This document shows, in pieces, positions 60,593 to 64,000 of a stretch of 64,000 bases of DNA (its first letter is position 1; every line of letters starts with the position of its first letter). The notes below the pieces were generated by a model. It was not told where the DNA came from. It searched no databases and saw only the letters and a program-made list of their open reading frames with translations. Source of the DNA: Candidatus Frankia alpina (GTDB lineage Bacteria > Actinomycetota > Actinomycetes > Frankiales > Frankiaceae); contig NZ_CADCWT010000001.1 in assembly GCF_902806485.1 (NCBI RefSeq), positions 1 through 64,000 on the forward strand, written 5' to 3'. Made by a program: the position numbers and the translations under genes.

Positions 60593-61159
60593 TCAGGGCT
60601 GGGTGTGCTGCGGGGTCAGCACCGCTCCACCAGGCCCCGACGGGGCAGTACCCCCCACGCCGATCGGCACGGCCGTGCTCGCCCCGGATGCGGTGCCCGC
60701 CGGCGACGCGGTGCCCGCCGATGACGCCGGTGCTGCCGATGACGCCGGTGCCGCAGTTGGATTGCGCAGCCAGGAGATGTCGTCCCGGACGGTCTGGATA
60801 GTCCGTTCAGGCGGGGAAAGTCGGCGGAACCTGCGGATCGCGAACAACGCCAGCAGACCTGCGACCACCAGGTACGCCGCCGCGGTGAGCAGGTACGACC
60901 AGAACCGTTCGACGCCGGCCCAGGTGATCAGCTCACCGAGGAAGATCGTGACCGCGATCAAGGCGCAGAGCCCAAGCCCGGCCGCCACCGCGAGGAAGGC
61001 CACCCCGAGCGCGGCCGAGACGGCCTGCCGGGCCAGCTCGGCCTTGGCGAGGTTGATCTCTTGACGGACGAGCAGCGAGACATCGCGGGTGGCCAGCGCC
61101 ACCAGCTCGCCCAGCGAGGGCTCCCGGCCGTTGCGGGCCTTTCCGGCAGTAGTCGACAC
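60593..61159 (-). CDS. DUF1469 / holin-superfamily III-like membrane protein
   Basis: The 188-residue protein begins with an amphipathic helix (LGELVALATRDVSLLVRQEI), NLAKAELARQAVSAALG and two transmembrane helices (ALIAVTIFLG and LVVAGLLALFAI regions). An ERTIQTVRDDISWLRNP block, typical of this family, follows, and a Ser/Ala/Gly-rich tail with SSAAPASSAG repeats ends it. Function unproven; not evidence of a prophage. Conserved near ephE in actinobacteria. ATG 61159. The following gap to 61470 shows no gene. Confidence 0.85.
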   Translation of the reverse strand: MSTTAGKARNGREPSLGELVALATRDVSLLVRQEINLAKAELARQAVSAALGVAFLAVAAGLGLCALIAVTIFLGELITWAGVERFWSYLLTAAAYLVVAGLLALFAIRRFRRLSPPERTIQTVRDDISWLRNPTAAPASSAAPASSAGTASPAGTASGASTAVPIGVGGTAPSGPGGAVLTPQHTQP

Positions 61160-61470
61160 TTTCGTCCTCCTCTGGCTCGCGACCTGACCGGTGTGGTCGG
61201 GACGCGAGGCCCATCGCCCCGCCCAGGTGATCCGCGCCGACGGCGGACCGGGAGACCCGACCGGAGATGCCCGGCGCGGACCCCTCGCCCGTCACACCGC
61301 CGACGCACCTCCCGGCGGACCCTACGCGGCCCGCCGCTCCCTGTCCTGATGCGCAGTCTCCCCCGGACGGACGTCTCCGGAGAGAGAACGACGCGGCTGC
61401 GCCCGTGTGACGCCTTCGACGGCCGGCTTCGTAGCGACTTCGGATGGCGCGGACGGGTAGCCTGCCAACC

Positions 61471-62466
61471 GTGAATCCCCGCCCGTCCGGATCAGTCCTC
61501 GCCGCCGACCCGCTCGCCCGAGTCGCTGCCCTGCCTGGGGTGCGCGAGGCTGCGGACAGGGCCCGCGCGGCAGTCGACACACTGCTGCGGCACCGCGTCC
61601 TGCGCCGGCAGAGCGCCGAGGTGACCGCGGAGGCGTCTCTTCGGGTGGCTCGCGCCTCGGCCGCTTTGGAGGGGCACGAGATCAGCCTGGACGGGCTACG
61701 CGGCTACCTCTCGGGCGCTGGCACTGACGCGCCGCTCACCCCGGCGGGCGGGAACCCGGCCGCGCAGTCGGCCCCGCCGGCCGGCGGTGAGGTTCCGGCC
61801 GGCCTGCTCTCTACCAGCCTGCCCTCCCTCGCCACGCCTGCCCTCGACCAGCCCTCCCCCGTCGTGCTGGGAACAGTCCGGCTCTGTGCCGAGCTCGGGA
61901 TGCTCGCGCCGGCCTGGGAGCGGGCGCCCCGCCAGGCCCTCGCGCGAATGCACGTCCTGTTGGGACGCGGATACCTGCCCGACGATGAGCTCGGCCGGCC
62001 GCGTGCCGACGCGGGCACCCGCGAGCTGCTCGACCCGCTGCGGCTCGGCCCGCCGCCTCATTCGGTCGAGACCTCGGTGCGACTGGATGGCCTGACCGGG
62101 CTACTCGTCGCCCCGACCACGGCGCCGGCCGTCGTGGTGGCCGCAGTGGTACACGGGGAGCTGCTGGCGCTACGGCCCTTCGGCGCGCTGGACGGCGTCA
62201 TCGCCCGAGCTGCCGCCCGGCTGGTCCTCATCAGCCGCGGTCTGGACCCCAAGGCGCTGACCGCCACCGATGTCGGACATCTGGAAATCGACCAGGTCGA
62301 TGGCTCCGGAACGCCGGTCCTCGGATACCGCGACGCCGCCGCGGCCTACGTGAACGGTGGGGCGCAGGGGGTCACGGCCTGGGTGCTGCACTGCGCGAGG
62401 GCCCTCGAACTGGCCGCCCGGGAGTCGCTGGCCGTCTGCGAGGCGCTCGGCCGCGCCGCCGCCTGA
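61471..62466 (+). CDS. Degenerate Fic-like helical protein
   Basis: The 331-residue protein is usually found upstream of the Ssd/CpaE gene of the tad locus in actinobacteria. It has an N-terminal helical region with ASAALEGHEISLDGLRG (an inhibitor-helix-like (S/T)xxxE(G/N) pattern) and a C-terminal Fic-like segment ALRPFGALDGVIARAAARLV. Compared with the Fic loop HPFx(D/E)GNGRxxR, the catalytic His is Arg and the GN is missing, so AMP-transfer is unlikely. Start GTG 61471 or ATG 61444; neither has a strong ribosome site. Confidence 0.65.
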   Translation: MNPRPSGSVLAADPLARVAALPGVREAADRARAAVDTLLRHRVLRRQSAEVTAEASLRVARASAALEGHEISLDGLRGYLSGAGTDAPLTPAGGNPAAQSAPPAGGEVPAGLLSTSLPSLATPALDQPSPVVLGTVRLCAELGMLAPAWERAPRQALARMHVLLGRGYLPDDELGRPRADAGTRELLDPLRLGPPPHSVETSVRLDGLTGLLVAPTTAPAVVVAAVVHGELLALRPFGALDGVIARAAARLVLISRGLDPKALTATDVGHLEIDQVDGSGTPVLGYRDAAAAYVNGGAQGVTAWVLHCARALELAARESLAVCEALGRAAA

Positions 62467-62843
62467 TCAATCCCGCGGTTTCGCCGCGCCCCCGCGCAGG
62501 GGATGCGTCCCACGAGCGAGGGCAGGCCCAGAACCCGCGTAACGCGCGGTTTGAGCCCGTCCGCTCTCGGGGTAAGCCCTGACATGTCGGATCCAGTAGC
62601 CGCAGTGCCATCCGACCCGGTCCAAGACGGGCAACCTCCATGTGGGCCATGTCCCGAGGCGGCCCGCGCACTCCCCCCTTGCGTGGGCCGCCCCCTCTCT
62701 GTCGTCGGCGCGAGTTCCCCGGCCGCGGGCCAAAGCCTCCATGACAGCCCAGCGAGGCCCTGTGGAGAGCGCTCATCCACAGAGCCCGCTTCGGCGCATG
62801 GTGGGCCACGTCCTCCCCAGACCGACCGGGAATCGAGCCCGCC
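62467..62843. other. Gap before the Ssd/CpaE-like gene
   Basis: About 380 bases. Open frames on both strands look like Arg/Pro-rich shadows, and I see no supported gene or clear hairpin. Confidence 0.35.
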
Positions 62844-64000
62844 ATGCCTCCCGCCATGCCTCTGCTCACCTCCGCGGACGGCCGCGGAGCGCGGCCACTC
62901 CTCGTGACCAGCGCCCCGGACCTGCTCGACGATCTTCTGCGCCTGGCCGCAGCCGCCGACGTCACCACAACCGTCGCCACCGAACTGGGCGCGCTACGCC
63001 GCGCCTGGGCGGTGGCGCCGCTGGTCGTCGTCGGCATGGACCGCGCCGAGGCATGCATCGCCGCAGGCCTACCGCTGCGCCCGCACGTGGTCCTGGTCGG
63101 CGGCCACGTCGAGGACGGCCGAGTGTGGTCCGCGGGCCCCCGCATTGGCGCCGATCACGCGATCTTCCTGCCGGAGGCGGAGCCCTGGCTGATCGACGTC
63201 TTCAGCGATCTCGACAGCCTCAGGCGCGGATCGGTGACGATCGGGGTGGTCGCCGGCCGGCGCGGCAGCGGCGCGTCGACGCTGGCCGTCTCGCTGGCGC
63301 TGTCGGGCCTGCGCCACGGCCTGCGCACAATGCTGATCGACGCCAACCCACGGGGCGGCGGGGTGGCGCCCGGATTCGCGCGGCTCCTGCCGGCCGTGGG
63401 TGATCCCCCGCCGGGCGGCTCCGACCCGCGGCCGACGAAACCCTTCCCGCCGCCGGACGGAGCGCCCCCGGGCCAGCTGCGCGGAAACGTATCCACCTTC
63501 CGACCGGAGCTGCTGACACGGGGCGGCGACCTGACGGTGGTGTCCTGGGATCTTGGCCTCGGGCCCGACGTCCCGGTTGGGCCGATGGCCACGCTGCTCT
63601 CGACCGCCCGGTCCACGTCGGACCTGGTGGTCATCGACCTGCCCCGGCAGCAGGACCCGGCCGCTACCCTCGCACTCGACTCCTGCCGGACGGCGCTGGT
63701 GGTGCTGCGGGCAGATCTGGCGTCCGTGATGGCTGCCGAGCGTGTCTGCACGGTAGTCGGGCGACGCTGCCCGGACGTGCAGGCGGTTGTGCGGCGACGC
63801 CCGTCGGCCGGGATCGCCCCCGCGGCGATCAGCGAGATGCTCGGAGTGCCGCTGGCCGGGGTCATCGCCGACGCCCGCCAGCCGGCGGCCACGGCCGGCA
63901 CCGGCGCGCCGCGGGATGCCGCCGCTCGGCGACCGGCTGCTGGCCCGGCTGGGGCTCCTGCCGTGGCCGAACAGCCAAGAGGCACCGGAAGGCCCGAGCA
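62844..64000 (+). CDS. Septum-site determining / CpaE-like protein (Ssd), 3' end near window edge
   Basis: From ATG 62844 (or 62856) the frame gives a receiver-like N-terminal domain (PLLVTSAPDLLDDLLRLAAA, APLVVVGMDRAEA, HVVLVGG). A MinD/ParA-like ATPase domain follows with a degenerate P-loop VVAGRRGSGASTLAVSLALS (Ala-Ser in place of Lys-Thr), MLIDANPRGGG and LVVIDLPRQQ. This is the Ssd/CpaE/TadZ architecture, linked to septum-site control and tad pilus positioning. Near 63885-63900 the coding character moves to another frame (MPPLGDRLLARLGLLPWP), so the last ~100 bases probably contain a one-base indel. The end is cut by the window. Confidence 0.78.
   Translation, partial: MPPAMPLLTSADGRGARPLLVTSAPDLLDDLLRLAAAADVTTTVATELGALRRAWAVAPLVVVGMDRAEACIAAGLPLRPHVVLVGGHVEDGRVWSAGPRIGADHAIFLPEAEPWLIDVFSDLDSLRRGSVTIGVVAGRRGSGASTLAVSLALSGLRHGLRTMLIDANPRGGGVAPGFARLLPAVGDPPPGGSDPRPTKPFPPPDGAPPGQLRGNVSTFRPELLTRGGDLTVVSWDLGLGPDVPVGPMATLLSTARSTSDLVVIDLPRQQDPAATLALDSCRTALVVLRADLASVMAAERVCTVVGRRCPDVQAVVRRRPSAGIAPAAISEMLGVPLAGVIADARQPAATAGTGAPRDAAARRPAAGPAGAPAVAEQPRGTGRPE

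Overview
The window is very GC-rich and gene-dense, with many GTG starts and ATGA/GTGA start-stop overlaps. It comes from an actinobacterium. Gene content and order fit Frankia or a close relative; that genus call is an inference from protein style and synteny, not from a marker gene. Two long stretches follow gene orders known from Mycobacterium tuberculosis. The first is rlmB, cysS, ispF, ispD, carD, lpqE-like, radA, disA, mutY (10.6-26.3 kb). The second is metallophosphoesterase/YqeY, class A PBP, WhiB4/WblA-like, two ArsA-like ATPases, DUF4177, RidA, NUDIX, metallo-beta-lactamase, Crp, nth, NUDIX, MarP-like protease, EphE-like hydrolase, DUF1469 and Ssd/CpaE-like (39.6-64 kb).

Layout. 0-9.2 kb is a decayed or error-rich accessory stretch. 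It holds a Ser/Thr kinase with two frameshifts and a 33-bp tandem duplication, an ABC exporter split by one in-frame TAA, a GH43 remnant, a lipase-like protein with a frameshift and no nucleophile serine, an unrecognised bipartite protein, and an XRE-HTH/peptide deformylase fusion with a frameshift. At 9.67 kb a c-di-AMP (ydaO-type) riboswitch precedes an Rpf-like secreted transglycosylase. A PP2C / VWA / FHA signalling module (12.3-16.1 kb) sits between rlmB and cysS. radA-disA-mutY follow. A pst phosphate-uptake operon (27.0-31.3 kb, minus strand) has a PHO box upstream of pstS and ends in an atypical response regulator.

32-38 kb carries a compact operator-like double palindrome, a small unknown gene, an archaeal-type prolyl-tRNA synthetase, and a three-gene operon: an acyl-carrier-protein/GNAT fusion, a fatty acyl-AMP ligase-like enzyme and a SnoaL-like protein. 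A secreted four-cysteine protein and a stand-alone UMP kinase gene follow. A tRNA-Pro(CGG) lies at 39.5 kb. The cell-envelope/redox block then runs to the right edge, interrupted by a 1232-residue class III cyclase/ATPase/TPR protein beside crp.

Links between genes. DisA makes c-di-AMP, and the riboswitch 14 kb away should sense it to control the Rpf-like enzyme. The cyclase and Crp suggest a local cAMP circuit. PstSCAB and the PHO box form a phosphate-starvation regulon. MutY and Nth are base-excision repair enzymes, and RadA acts in recombination. Nine interruptions of reading frames, several at G/C homopolymers and two or three in genes that are otherwise conserved, mean either ongoing pseudogenisation or residual indel errors in the assembly. 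The sequence alone cannot decide between these.
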